From Muricauda sp. MAR_2010_75 (GTDB lineage Bacteria; Bacteroidota; Bacteroidia; Flavobacteriales; Flavobacteriaceae), in NCBI RefSeq assembly GCF_000745185.1, contig NZ_JQNJ01000001.1, positions 558,001 through 622,000 on the forward strand: a stretch of DNA of 64,000 bases, written 5' to 3'. The translations under genes were made by a program, and so were the position numbers. The notes beneath the pieces were generated by a model. That model worked only from the letters and a program-made list of their open reading frames with translations, searched no databases and had not been told where the DNA came from. Positions 1-8,659 of the stretch are shown here, piece after piece; position 1 is the first letter of the stretch, and every line of letters starts with the position of its first letter.

Positions 1-1
1 T

Positions 2-1660
2 CACCGTGTATATGTAGGAAGTCAATTTGTACACATAAGTGATGATAATGGACAAAGTTGGCAGGTCATTAGTCCCGATTTGACCTTAAACGTCAAATCG
101 CATCAAAAAAGTTCTGGTGGAATTGCAACAGATAACTTAATGACCTTTGATGGAGCGACACTGTTTAGCATTGTGGAATCCAAATTGGAACCGGGCCTTA
201 TCTGGACTGGAAGTAATGATGGGCAAGTAAATTTGACACGGGACGGCGGTGAGACCTGGACCAATGTGACCCAAAACATTACCGGTTTACCTAAATGGGG
301 CACAGTGACCAATATTGAGGTGTCCCACTTTACAAAAGGTACAGTTTACATCGCCGTAGATCTTCATCAGATGGGTGATTTTGATCCTTATATTTATAAG
401 ACTTCGGATTATGGCCAAAGCTGGAAATTGGTGAGCGGCAACGTTCCAAAATCCGTGCACAGTTTTGCACACGTCATTAAAGAGGACCCAAAAAGGGAGG
501 GCATGCTCTACCTTGGGGTCGACAATGGAATCTACATCAGCACCAATGATGGAGCAAGTTGGATGCGTTTGCGAAACAACCTTCCCCCTGCCCCAGTCTA
601 TTGGTTGGAAATCCAAGAACGTTTTGATGATTTGGTAGTGGGAACCTATGGAAGGGGCTACTACATTTTGGACAATATTGCACCGTTGCGGGAATACGAC
701 ATGGATGCCAAGGGCAAGGACGCTCATTTGTTCAGTTTGCGCCAAGCCTACCGCTTTCAAGATAAACAGAGTATAAAAACGGATGGACCCAGTCTGAATG
801 CTGGTACAAATCCAGCCTACGGTGCTGATATCAACTATTATTTGGCAGATGATGACCATGAGAAGGTTGAAATTCAGATTCTATCCGAAACCGATGACCT
901 TATCAGGACGCTGGAAGGAAAGAAAGAGGCTGGCGTGAACCGCGTCATGTGGGACCTAAGATATGAACCCACCTATAAACCCAAACTGCAGTCAACACCT
1001 CCTGGAAGACCATGGGTGCAGCTCAACGGAGAAGGGTGGCGACCCTTAGTGACCTGGGACTTGGATTTGATGCGCGGACAATATGGGCCAAAAACGGTTC
1101 CCGGTGTTTACAAAGTCAAATTGATTGTAGATGACAAGGAATACATTCGAGAAGTGGAAGTATTAAAAGACCCGTCTACCGAAGGTAGTCTGGAAGATAT
1201 TGAAAAACAAGTGGCCTTTTCGTTGGAACTGCGCGATGCTATGAATCTTGCTGTGACCATGATCAATGATATTGAAACGATACGTGCCGAGTTGAACGAG
1301 GTTATCCCTCAATTAAAAAATAAGGCTGATTCAAAAAAAGCAGAAGAGCTTCGGGTTTTGGCAGAGTCGATAGCGGGCACATTGTACGACATTCATTTAA
1401 CAGGTGCCCGCGAAGATGCCTTTAGGTCCCCCATGAAACTTTACGGCCGATTGAGCTCATTGGCGAGTGATATTACGGGATACGGCGTAGATTTTAAACC
1501 CACGGACCAACAAGAAGATGTATATTCAATTTTCAACAAAAGGTTAAAAGATGTTGATGCCAGATTCAAGAGGTTCATGAACGTGGAAATCAAGACCTTT
1601 AACGACCAGTTGAAGAAAAGTGAGCTTCAAATCCTTTTGGATAAGAAAATAAAGTCATAA
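2..1660 (+). CDS. Sortilin/BNR-repeat (VPS10-like) glycosyl hydrolase-like protein, 5' truncated
   Basis: The reading frame is open from base 2, so the start lies upstream of the window. The TTG at 80 is only an internal codon: Asp-box residues (SDDNGQSW) are already encoded before it. Further Asp-box repeats follow (TRDGGETW, TSDYGQSW, STNDGASW), giving a beta-propeller typical of sortilin-like proteins that databases often label 'glycosyl hydrolase'. After about residue 200 of the visible part comes a beta-rich C-terminal region and a helical, Lys/Glu-rich tail. Most characterised relatives are secreted, but the N-terminus and any signal peptide are not visible. Substrate unknown. The gene is convergent with the lipoprotein operon and ends at a shared terminator. 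An enzymatic role is not supported by any visible catalytic signature. Confidence 0.85.
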   Translation, partial: HRVYVGSQFVHISDDNGQSWQVISPDLTLNVKSHQKSSGGIATDNLMTFDGATLFSIVESKLEPGLIWTGSNDGQVNLTRDGGETWTNVTQNITGLPKWGTVTNIEVSHFTKGTVYIAVDLHQMGDFDPYIYKTSDYGQSWKLVSGNVPKSVHSFAHVIKEDPKREGMLYLGVDNGIYISTNDGASWMRLRNNLPPAPVYWLEIQERFDDLVVGTYGRGYYILDNIAPLREYDMDAKGKDAHLFSLRQAYRFQDKQSIKTDGPSLNAGTNPAYGADINYYLADDDHEKVEIQILSETDDLIRTLEGKKEAGVNRVMWDLRYEPTYKPKLQSTPPGRPWVQLNGEGWRPLVTWDLDLMRGQYGPKTVPGVYKVKLIVDDKEYIREVEVLKDPSTEGSLEDIEKQVAFSLELRDAMNLAVTMINDIETIRAELNEVIPQLKNKADSKKAEELRVLAESIAGTLYDIHLTGAREDAFRSPMKLYGRLSSLASDITGYGVDFKPTDQQEDVYSIFNKRLKDVDARFKRFMNVEIKTFNDQLKKSELQILLDKKIKS

Positions 1661-1681
1661 AATACAGTATGGGTTGAGAAT

Positions 1682-1713
1682 AAAAAAGGATGGCCAAAAG
1701 CCATCCTTTTTTT
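1682..1713. terminator. Bidirectional intrinsic terminator
   Basis: A perfect inverted repeat (arms 1682-1694 and 1700-1712, loop CAAAA) has A-rich and T-rich flanks on both sides. It lies between the stop of the BNR protein and the stop of the convergent six-gene SusC1 operon, so it can end both transcripts. Confidence 0.85.
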
Positions 1714-1752
1714 ACTAACTCAAACAAATCAATAACAAAATCCTTTTGGATT

Positions 1753-3135
1753 TTACTCAAATTCCATAACATATTGCTTAAACTCCGAGGAATTGAACAT
1801 GCCATTGGCATCATGCGCCACATTGGGCACAATAATTTTTCTATGGTTATGGGTTGAGGTATAAAAGGTTTCCATATATGTGAACATATTTTCTCCCCGT
1901 GCAAATCGATTTGAACCCAACAAAGTTGCCTGACAATCGGTGGTGTTCAGTGTACCCGTAGTGGATATATCATCACTGCCCAGTAAATAAATTGTATTTC
2001 TGGAGACCTGTTGCGCTGTTAAGGTAGCGGCATCAACACCATCCAAATACGATACTGCAAATTCATATCCATAGGGCCAATACGTATATCCGGCACAATC
2101 CATAGGCTCATAAAACGTTCCAGCACCTTCATCATAACGCTGTCCATCTGGATAATAGAAATATTGATTATTGGCTACTACATATTGAAAATTGAGAGCT
2201 GGGTGTGCGTCTTCAACCTGGTTTGCCAAGGCGTAGTGCTGCGTGTAGGCTGCCCCGGACGAATGACCGGCAATAAGAACGGTCTTCAGGTTTGGAAATT
2301 TGTCCAAATTGGAAAAGCGATTCACCAAGGTATCCAAAACCGTAAATGAACTAATGGAAGCATTGGCATTTCCTGCATTTGCACCTTCGCGCCATCTAGA
2401 ATCGTTCCAGACCAAACCATCTGTCGGTGCTGTTGAATCATCTTGGTAATGGGGTGCAATTACCAAGGTGGTTGATTCCATATCCACACTCTCCAATGCA
2501 TTGAGCATATATCCATAGTATTCATCGGCATTGCGTTCCGCGCCATGTACCACAACCACTACCTTGTCGATAAAATCCCAAACAAATTCAGGGTCGTCCA
2601 CAAAATCATGGTTGGCGTAAACCTCAAAGGATAAGGGTTGATCAGCATTATCCATAAAACTCAACTGTTGGATGCAATCCTCCGATGCGGACAAGCAGGG
2701 TGTCTTAACATTTCCAGCTGCCGTGGTAAAGGTATAGGCAACACCCGTGGTCAGTACTTTTCCCTCCAAACCTATATTTCCTGAGTCCAAACCAATGGTA
2801 TATTCCGTTGCTAAGGCCATATCCTCAACATTGATCAAGACTTTGGTGGATTGATTTAGATACTCCACGGTGTAGGGGATATTTTCGGCCCCGGCCATCA
2901 AGAAAAATGCACTTTCAAACTTATTGGGGTCCACAATGGCCGAAAATACAATCTCAAAGGTACTGCTCAAGGGAACATTCTGCATATTGTTCTCAAGGGG
3001 AGCATCATTCAACTTTACCGAAATCACCTTCAAGGAACCAGAGACAGCGTCGTCTTCGTTACATCCCGTAAAATATAGGACCAAACTGCTCAAAAACAAC
3101 AGTTGAATACTTTTTATCAATTTCTTTCTATTCAT
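1753..3135 (-). CDS. Surface lipoprotein with Ig-like domain and alpha/beta-hydrolase domain
   Basis: Begins with a lipoprotein signal whose lipobox ends in LYFTGC followed by NEDD, consistent with export toward the outer membrane. Residues about 35-140 form a bacterial Ig-like (Big_5-type) domain, also seen in the upstream gene product. The rest is an alpha/beta hydrolase: VVVVHGAERN oxyanion region, nucleophile elbow GHSSG with Ser about 292, and VAHDANGMF as the likely catalytic His near the C-terminus. This arrangement resembles feruloyl-esterase or polyester-depolymerase-like hydrolases, but the substrate cannot be read from sequence. It is the last gene of the SusC1 operon, 27 bp after the previous stop, and is followed by a terminator. 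Esterase is the most likely activity; amidase or lipase cannot be excluded. Confidence 0.75.
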   Translation of the reverse strand: MNRKKLIKSIQLLFLSSLVLYFTGCNEDDAVSGSLKVISVKLNDAPLENNMQNVPLSSTFEIVFSAIVDPNKFESAFFLMAGAENIPYTVEYLNQSTKVLINVEDMALATEYTIGLDSGNIGLEGKVLTTGVAYTFTTAAGNVKTPCLSASEDCIQQLSFMDNADQPLSFEVYANHDFVDDPEFVWDFIDKVVVVVHGAERNADEYYGYMLNALESVDMESTTLVIAPHYQDDSTAPTDGLVWNDSRWREGANAGNANASISSFTVLDTLVNRFSNLDKFPNLKTVLIAGHSSGAAYTQHYALANQVEDAHPALNFQYVVANNQYFYYPDGQRYDEGAGTFYEPMDCAGYTYWPYGYEFAVSYLDGVDAATLTAQQVSRNTIYLLGSDDISTTGTLNTTDCQATLLGSNRFARGENMFTYMETFYTSTHNHRKIIVPNVAHDANGMFNSSEFKQYVMEFE

Positions 3136-3162
3136 TTTTAGAAAATAAGCTGTTAAATATCA

Positions 3163-4929
3163 TTAATTACAGGCCGGGTACACACATGCTGATTCTTGTG
3201 TTGTGGTGGACCCAACAGCACAATCCAGGCCTCCAACGGTCCAAATTCCACCATCTTGATAAGCCCAAGAGCCTGAATATTCCCAACTCACCCCAGTACC
3301 ATCCACATTGGCATCACCATAGGTTTCCACTACGGTGGTTCCATTGAAAAGCTCAATGGCATCATCACCATTCTGATTCATGGATTCGGTTTCTATGATG
3401 TGTTCAAAAGAATCTATACAACCTCCAAAATAGGCCGCGATGGTCGCTTGTTCACGAGCCAGCAGGATGTCATCCCCTTCTTCAACGGAAATGGCCGGTA
3501 AAACAAATTCCACTCCATCGGTACCTCCACCATTGTTGGCAACACCAATGCCGTAAATGCTCAAATCTGGGATATTTTTATTGGCCTTTAGATGAACAGC
3601 TTTGCCTCCATTGGTTCCACTACCATCCCACAATAGGGCCAATACCCCTTTTAAGCTAAGTGCCTCGGAACAGATAGGATACGGACAGCCCAAAGTATCC
3701 ACCGTAGTGGAGCCTACGGAACAATCTACTCCACCTGTGGTCCAAAAGCCATCAAACTTGTAAGCCCAAGAACCCGAATATTCCCAAGATTCGCCAGTGC
3801 CATCTACATTAATATCACCATAGGTTTCTATTACAACATCACCTTGGTAAAGTTCAATGGCATCATCGCCATTTTGGTTGATGGCCGATTCTGCCTGGAG
3901 CACATGTTCAAACTCATCAATACATCCACCGAAATACGTGGAGATCAAGGCAATTTCCCTTGCGACAAGGATATCATCCCCTGCTGCGACTGCAATGGCA
4001 GGAAGTACCGTCTCAACGCCATCCGTTCCGCCTCCGTTATTGGCCGTTCCCAATCCATAAAGGCTCAAATCGGCTATATCTTGATTGGCCACCAAGTGAA
4101 TGGCCTTACCATCATTGGTTCCGGAACCATCCCAGGTAAGCGCCATAATTCCCTTTAAAGATAGGGCTGGCAATTGTTCAATGACTATCAGGGATATTCC
4201 TTCGGAATCACCCAAAGCATTGGTTACATTTTCCAATGAAATATCTATGGTCTCATTGCCTTCATTTTCTCCATCCAAAATAGTAGTGATGGAAATTGAA
4301 GCGGATAACGAACCTTGGGGAATGGTGATATTTTCCTCTCCTGAAATGCTGTAATCCAAACCTTTAGTCGCCGTTCCATCAAAAACAATGGTTGCTGTTA
4401 CATCACTGTTGGCTTCTTTGTTCAAGGTTGCCGTGATGGTTGCTGTGGCACTATTTTCCTCCAATTCGGCAATATCGCTGGACAGGGATAAAGTAGGTGG
4501 AACAAATGCCGCTGTAGAAAAACTTATTGAAAAAGGACCACTCAATGTTTCTCCGTTGGTTCCATACGTACCTTCAGTCAATGAAATCGTATAACTGGTT
4601 TCATAATCCAATGTGGTGGGAACCAAGGTTACTGTGGAATTGGTATTTGAAAATTCAATGTCATAATCAACAGTGCCCGAACCTGATGTAAAATCCAAAG
4701 CGGATGTTATGGCATCTGTATCCAGACTGTGGGAAAAGATGATTTCAATGGAAGATGCCACCGGAACATCCTCCACAGGTGTTTCAAAATCCGTTTCGGT
4801 AATATTGGTGGTAAGTACCGTTAAGACATTGTCTTCAAACACAGTGCCTTCATCATCGTCATTACATCCCATAAACAATAGCACCAGTGCAATGACTATG
4901 CTCCATATTGGGTTTTTATGATTTTTCAT
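3163..4929 (-). CDS. Multidomain surface lipoprotein: Ig-like, Calx-beta and two lamin-tail-like modules
   Basis: Lipoprotein signal peptide with lipobox LFMGC followed by Asp/Glu-rich residues. Domains in order: Big_5-like Ig domain (about 40-140), Calx-beta-like domain (about 145-255), then two consecutive copies of a module of about 165 residues (about 257-423 and 424-588). Each copy contains NGGGTDGVE, YFGGCID, QNGDDAIEL and WEYSGSWAY, resembling bacterial lamin-tail-type domains. Acidic residues in the Calx-beta part suggest calcium binding. No catalytic motif is seen. The position between a transporter and a surface hydrolase gene, with 20 bp and 27 bp spacings, suggests an accessory surface binding or scaffold protein of the SusC1 system. 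The domain names are pattern-based calls. Confidence 0.7.
   Translation of the reverse strand: MKNHKNPIWSIVIALVLLFMGCNDDDEGTVFEDNVLTVLTTNITETDFETPVEDVPVASSIEIIFSHSLDTDAITSALDFTSGSGTVDYDIEFSNTNSTVTLVPTTLDYETSYTISLTEGTYGTNGETLSGPFSISFSTAAFVPPTLSLSSDIAELEENSATATITATLNKEANSDVTATIVFDGTATKGLDYSISGEENITIPQGSLSASISITTILDGENEGNETIDISLENVTNALGDSEGISLIVIEQLPALSLKGIMALTWDGSGTNDGKAIHLVANQDIADLSLYGLGTANNGGGTDGVETVLPAIAVAAGDDILVAREIALISTYFGGCIDEFEHVLQAESAINQNGDDAIELYQGDVVIETYGDINVDGTGESWEYSGSWAYKFDGFWTTGGVDCSVGSTTVDTLGCPYPICSEALSLKGVLALLWDGSGTNGGKAVHLKANKNIPDLSIYGIGVANNGGGTDGVEFVLPAISVEEGDDILLAREQATIAAYFGGCIDSFEHIIETESMNQNGDDAIELFNGTTVVETYGDANVDGTGVSWEYSGSWAYQDGGIWTVGGLDCAVGSTTTQESACVYPACN
3169..4161 (-). 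repeat. Intragenic tandem duplication coding two lamin-tail-like modules
   Basis: The two halves of this stretch encode proteins alike over their whole length and remain visibly similar at DNA level, for example in the parts coding WEYSGSWAY and QNGDDAIEL. Copy 1 lies at about 3661-4161 and copy 2 at about 3169-3660. This indicates duplication of a complete domain. Confidence 0.75.
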
Positions 4930-4949
4930 GTTTAGTAATTTTTAGTTTG

Positions 4950-6434
4950 TCATTTGGTAATTTTATTCATAATAAAGTCGCTGAACTCCCTGGGATGGAA
5001 ATCCCAAACAAGAGGCAACATATAGTACACCATAAGGGTAAGGAAGACAATGGAAAAAATGTTCATCCAAATACCGCTCTTGGCCATATCTGATATTTTC
5101 AAATATCCCGATCCAAACACCACAGCGTTGGGAGGTGTTGCCACAGGAAGCATAAAAGCACAGGAAGCCGCTACCGTTGTGGCTACCATTAAGATGTAGG
5201 GATTAATGTTCAATCCAACTGCAATAGGTGCCAAAATTGGGAGCAACATTGCCGTTGTTGCTAGATTTGAGGTTACTTCGGTAATGAAATTGACCGAAGC
5301 TATGATTACCACCACCAATACAATAAGCGCCAAACCTTGCAAAAGGGTCATCTGGTTGCCCAGCCAAGCGGCCAATCCGGTCGATTCAAACCCAGAGGCC
5401 AATGCCATACCTCCCCCAAAAAGAAGAATAATGCCCCAGGGTAATTTTACAGCGTCTTCCCAATTGATCAAGGGTTCTTTTTTATCACTCCCTGGAATTG
5501 TGAACAACAATATTCCCGCACACATGGCAATTATGGTGTCATCAATGGCGGGAAAAAAGGGTTGTAGGATAAATGAGCGGCCAATCCATGCAAACGCAGT
5601 AAGGATGAAGATGCCCAAGATGATTTTTTCTTCCTTCTTCATAGGGCCCAATTGTTTCAGTAACTGATTGATTTCCTGTCTGCCTCCGGGAAATTCTTTT
5701 TGTTTGAATTTGAAGGCAAAACGGGTGAGATAAATCCAAGCGATGAACAATAGTGGAATGGCTATAGGCAATCCCCATTTGGCCCATTGCCAAAATGTTA
5801 TCTCAATACCGTAAACCTCCTCCACATATCCGGCAAAGACCAAATTTGGCGGGGTACCGATCAAAGTGGCAATACCCCCAATGGAAGCACTGTACGCAAT
5901 GCCCAACATCAAGGCCTTACCAAAAATCAGGTTTTCGTCCTCAATGGTAGCAGGATTATCCCTTAATTGCGCCACAATAGACATGCCAATGGGCAGCATC
6001 ATCACCGAAGTGGCCGTGTTTGATATCCACATGGACAAAAATGCGGTGGCCACCATAAACCCTAAGATGATTTTTGATACGTTAGTTCCGATCAGTCGGA
6101 TGACATGAAGGGCAATCCGTTTATGGAGGTTCCACTTTTCAATGGCAATGGCCAACATAAACCCACCCATGTACAGGAAGATATATTTGTGTCCGAAGGA
6201 GGCTGTGGTGGTAGATAAATCAACCGCCCCAGTCAACGGAAACAATATGATGGGTAAAAGTGCCGTGACCCCGATTGGGATGGCCTCAGTCACCCACCAA
6301 ATGGCCATCCATAATGTAATGCCCAACATACTAAATGCACTGTCAGGCATCCCTGCCGGGGGATTGAACCCTTGTAATATGAGAAAGGCCAAAGGTCCGG
6401 CCATTAAAAAGATATGCTTTTTCGAAAAGTTCAT
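4950..6434 (-). CDS. DASS-family (SLC13-like) sodium-coupled anion/dicarboxylate transporter
   Basis: A 494-residue, very hydrophobic protein with about 11-12 membrane segments and the two-fold DASS layout. The first Na+/substrate motif is WISNTATSVMMLPI; the second half carries the equivalent TSNLATTAMLLPIL. Family members move succinate, malate, citrate or sulfate with Na+ across the inner membrane. Its start overlaps the preceding SGNH hydrolase gene by 4 bp (ATGA), so the two are translationally coupled. A DASS carrier inside a susCD operon is unusual and suggests that the end product imported is an organic acid rather than a sugar. Exact substrate not decidable from sequence. Confidence 0.88.
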   Translation of the reverse strand: MNFSKKHIFLMAGPLAFLILQGFNPPAGMPDSAFSMLGITLWMAIWWVTEAIPIGVTALLPIILFPLTGAVDLSTTTASFGHKYIFLYMGGFMLAIAIEKWNLHKRIALHVIRLIGTNVSKIILGFMVATAFLSMWISNTATSVMMLPIGMSIVAQLRDNPATIEDENLIFGKALMLGIAYSASIGGIATLIGTPPNLVFAGYVEEVYGIEITFWQWAKWGLPIAIPLLFIAWIYLTRFAFKFKQKEFPGGRQEINQLLKQLGPMKKEEKIILGIFILTAFAWIGRSFILQPFFPAIDDTIIAMCAGILLFTIPGSDKKEPLINWEDAVKLPWGIILLFGGGMALASGFESTGLAAWLGNQMTLLQGLALIVLVVVIIASVNFITEVTSNLATTAMLLPILAPIAVGLNINPYILMVATTVAASCAFMLPVATPPNAVVFGSGYLKISDMAKSGIWMNIFSIVFLTLMVYYMLPLVWDFHPREFSDFIMNKITK

Positions 6435-7210
6435 CTTTGGGTTTTAAAGGATTCAAAATTCATTTCCTCTACCAATTGTCTCAAAAAATCCCCTGTCGGT
6501 GGCAGCACAAAACACAAGTACAGTTTTTCGTCATTAATGTCCAATGTGGTAAGCCGATCTGGGATGGTATTTACCGATTCTCCTGTTAGCATTTTGGTAA
6601 TGGTAAGCGCAATTAAATAGGTCCCATCAGGGGATGGGTGTTTATCATCAAAATAAAATTCTAGGTCGGGCCGCAACTCTCTTGCTCTCATGTAAACCGG
6701 CCCAACGGGAAGCACTTTGGCGTTGAGCTTGGTGGCAAGGTCCATATATCCTTTGGTAATGGCTTCTTGCATCAAAGGGTTGGATTTGTACGCCCATGTC
6801 ATATAAAAAATGGGTTCGGCTCCTTTGGAACGAACCAGTTCTGCAAACTTGGCCCCATATTCCCTGAAACGTTCCGGAGCTTCAATGGTGCTTAAACTGT
6901 GGTCCCCAAAAACCACAAAATCCCACTCTTTTTCTTCCAACAGCTCCCGTGTCTTGGTACCTTTTTCTCTTTTCCAATGTTGTTCCAGGTTGCTTCCACC
7001 TACGGTGGATTGGTAGGCTGCTATGGAAACTCCTTGGGTTTCGGCCATGGCGCTCACCAATTGCGGCATATTCCAAAAATAGGTAAAGCTGTTGCCTACA
7101 AACAATATCTTGACCGTTTCTTTCTTTTCTTGAGCATTGAGGTTCACTGGCATCAATACCACCAGCAACAAGAGCGCAATGCAACAATTTTGAATGTGTT
7201 TTAGTTTCAT
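6431..7210 (-). CDS. Secreted SGNH/GDSL-family hydrolase
   Basis: Signal peptide at the N-terminus (hydrophobic stretch ending VNLNAQ). Block I is ILFVGNSFTYFW, where the serine at about position 41 replaces the GDS serine. Block V is DDKHPSPDG, giving Asp about 188 and His about 191 of the catalytic triad. At 259 residues it has normal size for this group of esterases and deacetylases. It lies 13 bp after susD and overlaps the transporter gene by 4 bp, so it belongs to the SusC1 operon. It probably removes acyl groups in the periplasm. Many relatives in Bacteroidota are of unknown specificity. Confidence 0.8.
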   Translation of the reverse strand: MKLKHIQNCCIALLLLVVLMPVNLNAQEKKETVKILFVGNSFTYFWNMPQLVSAMAETQGVSIAAYQSTVGGSNLEQHWKREKGTKTRELLEEKEWDFVVFGDHSLSTIEAPERFREYGAKFAELVRSKGAEPIFYMTWAYKSNPLMQEAITKGYMDLATKLNAKVLPVGPVYMRARELRPDLEFYFDDKHPSPDGTYLIALTITKMLTGESVNTIPDRLTTLDINDEKLYLCFVLPPTGDFLRQLVEEMNFESFKTQR

Positions 7211-7223
7211 ATTTTATGTAATC

Positions 7224-8642
7224 CTATTGGTTAACAGGGGTTTCATCAAAAAAGTTGGGAATTGGGCTTGGAACATTGGTATTCCGGTCAATTTCTGATT
7301 GCGGATACAAAAATCGCTGTGGCAACTGACTTCCGGTATTAGGTGTTATAGGCACCCTTACTACGGTTTCACCCTCTGTTCTTCGGGTATCATTGAAAGG
7401 TTCAATCAGCCCAAAAAGGGTAACATAGCGTTCTTCCAAAATCTCACGCAACAAAGCATTGTCCCTGCTAATATTATCTGGGTTTTCCATTCCACCTGCT
7501 TCAAAATCCGCAGCCACATAAGGTTCGTATAACACTTGGGCTGGGTCTGCATTAAAAAGATACCCCCCTGTATTCATAAATGCCCTAAAATCATTCAAAT
7601 TGGAAAGACCGGAAGCAAAACCGTTGACCCTGAAACCTGCTTCGGCCAAGATGAGCAAGTTTTCCTCATAGGTCACCAAAGGTGCCGGAGCATCCTGCGA
7701 GGCAAATCCATCAGTAATATTGGGCTGGATTCCAGTGCTCGTAGTAGCCAATAGAAAATTGTATCGCCCTGTTTCATCTGTTTTTGCATTGCCTCTATAG
7801 TTTGCTGGAATGGGATTTCCAGCATTGGGGTCGATCAAACTTGCCATAAAATCGGAAACCACTACATCGGCTTGACGAACCTCCACTGCAAAAAACTGAT
7901 AGTTGAGATTAAAATTTTCCGCGGCGGTACCATGCGGTCCGTACATGCTGTTATCCATGGAACTAATTCCGTTGGATGCTGCGTTCAAAGCACTTTGGTA
8001 ATTCTTGGTGTGCATAAAAAAGCGTGCTTTTAAGGTATATGCAGCCTCAATCCAAGCTTGGGCATCTCCATCCAAATAAATATCAGAACCAGAACTTGGT
8101 CTTCCTGTACCTTGCTCCAAAAGTGAAATTGCCGTGTTCAGCAACGTCTGAATCTTACCATAAACGGCTTCTTGTCCTTCAAAAATTGGATCGGTAATGG
8201 CTACGTTTCCCGCTTCCCCAAATGGGATGTCCCCATAAAGCGAAGCAATGGTCCCCGCAATCTGAGCCTGAAGGACCAAAGTTATGCCCTGGGCCACTGG
8301 ACCAACTTCTTCATTTAGGGATACCTCTTCGGCCACAAGTGCATTTCTGAAGGCATTTACATAGGCATCATTCCAAAGTGCATCAAAATCACTGGTGGTT
8401 ACCGAGTACTGGGAAAACCCTTCATGCTGTCTATCTATCCCTTTATATTGACCTGCAAATATGGAAGCTCTTCGGGCTGATTCACCGGTCTGGAATAGGA
8501 TATTACCCACTTGGGCCCCGGTTAGGACCGTTCCGTAGGAACTCTCAGTAAGATTATTGGGGTCATTGTTCAGGTCATCGACCAATTTGCTACAAGACAC
8601 CAGTAATGCAAAAAGTATGAAAATGGATATATAACGTTTCAT
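7224..8642 (-). CDS. SusD/RagB-family outer-membrane lipoprotein (SusD1, SusD-like_2 type)
   Basis: Lipoprotein signal (ALLVSC lipobox) followed by DDLNNDPNN, typical of the SusD-like_2 group. TPR-like helical repeats in the N-terminal half include AYTLKARFFMHTKNYQ, and the C-terminal part carries ILEERYVTLFGLIEPFND. SusD proteins form the lid of SusC transporters and bind ligand at the cell surface. Located 17 bp after susC1 in the same operon. Ligand unknown. Because the operon has hydrolases and a carboxylate carrier but no glycosidase, a non-sugar or acylated ligand is plausible. Confidence 0.92.
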   Translation of the reverse strand: MKRYISIFILFALLVSCSKLVDDLNNDPNNLTESSYGTVLTGAQVGNILFQTGESARRASIFAGQYKGIDRQHEGFSQYSVTTSDFDALWNDAYVNAFRNALVAEEVSLNEEVGPVAQGITLVLQAQIAGTIASLYGDIPFGEAGNVAITDPIFEGQEAVYGKIQTLLNTAISLLEQGTGRPSSGSDIYLDGDAQAWIEAAYTLKARFFMHTKNYQSALNAASNGISSMDNSMYGPHGTAAENFNLNYQFFAVEVRQADVVVSDFMASLIDPNAGNPIPANYRGNAKTDETGRYNFLLATTSTGIQPNITDGFASQDAPAPLVTYEENLLILAEAGFRVNGFASGLSNLNDFRAFMNTGGYLFNADPAQVLYEPYVAADFEAGGMENPDNISRDNALLREILEERYVTLFGLIEPFNDTRRTEGETVVRVPITPNTGSQLPQRFLYPQSEIDRNTNVPSPIPNFFDETPVNQ

Positions 8643-8659
8643 TGTCGTGTTTTTTTCAA

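Noticed and set aside
287..859. 190-codon minus-strand frame inside the BNR-repeat gene
   Set aside because: Antisense to a clear protein with repeated Asp-boxes; its product has no recognisable motif or plausible composition.
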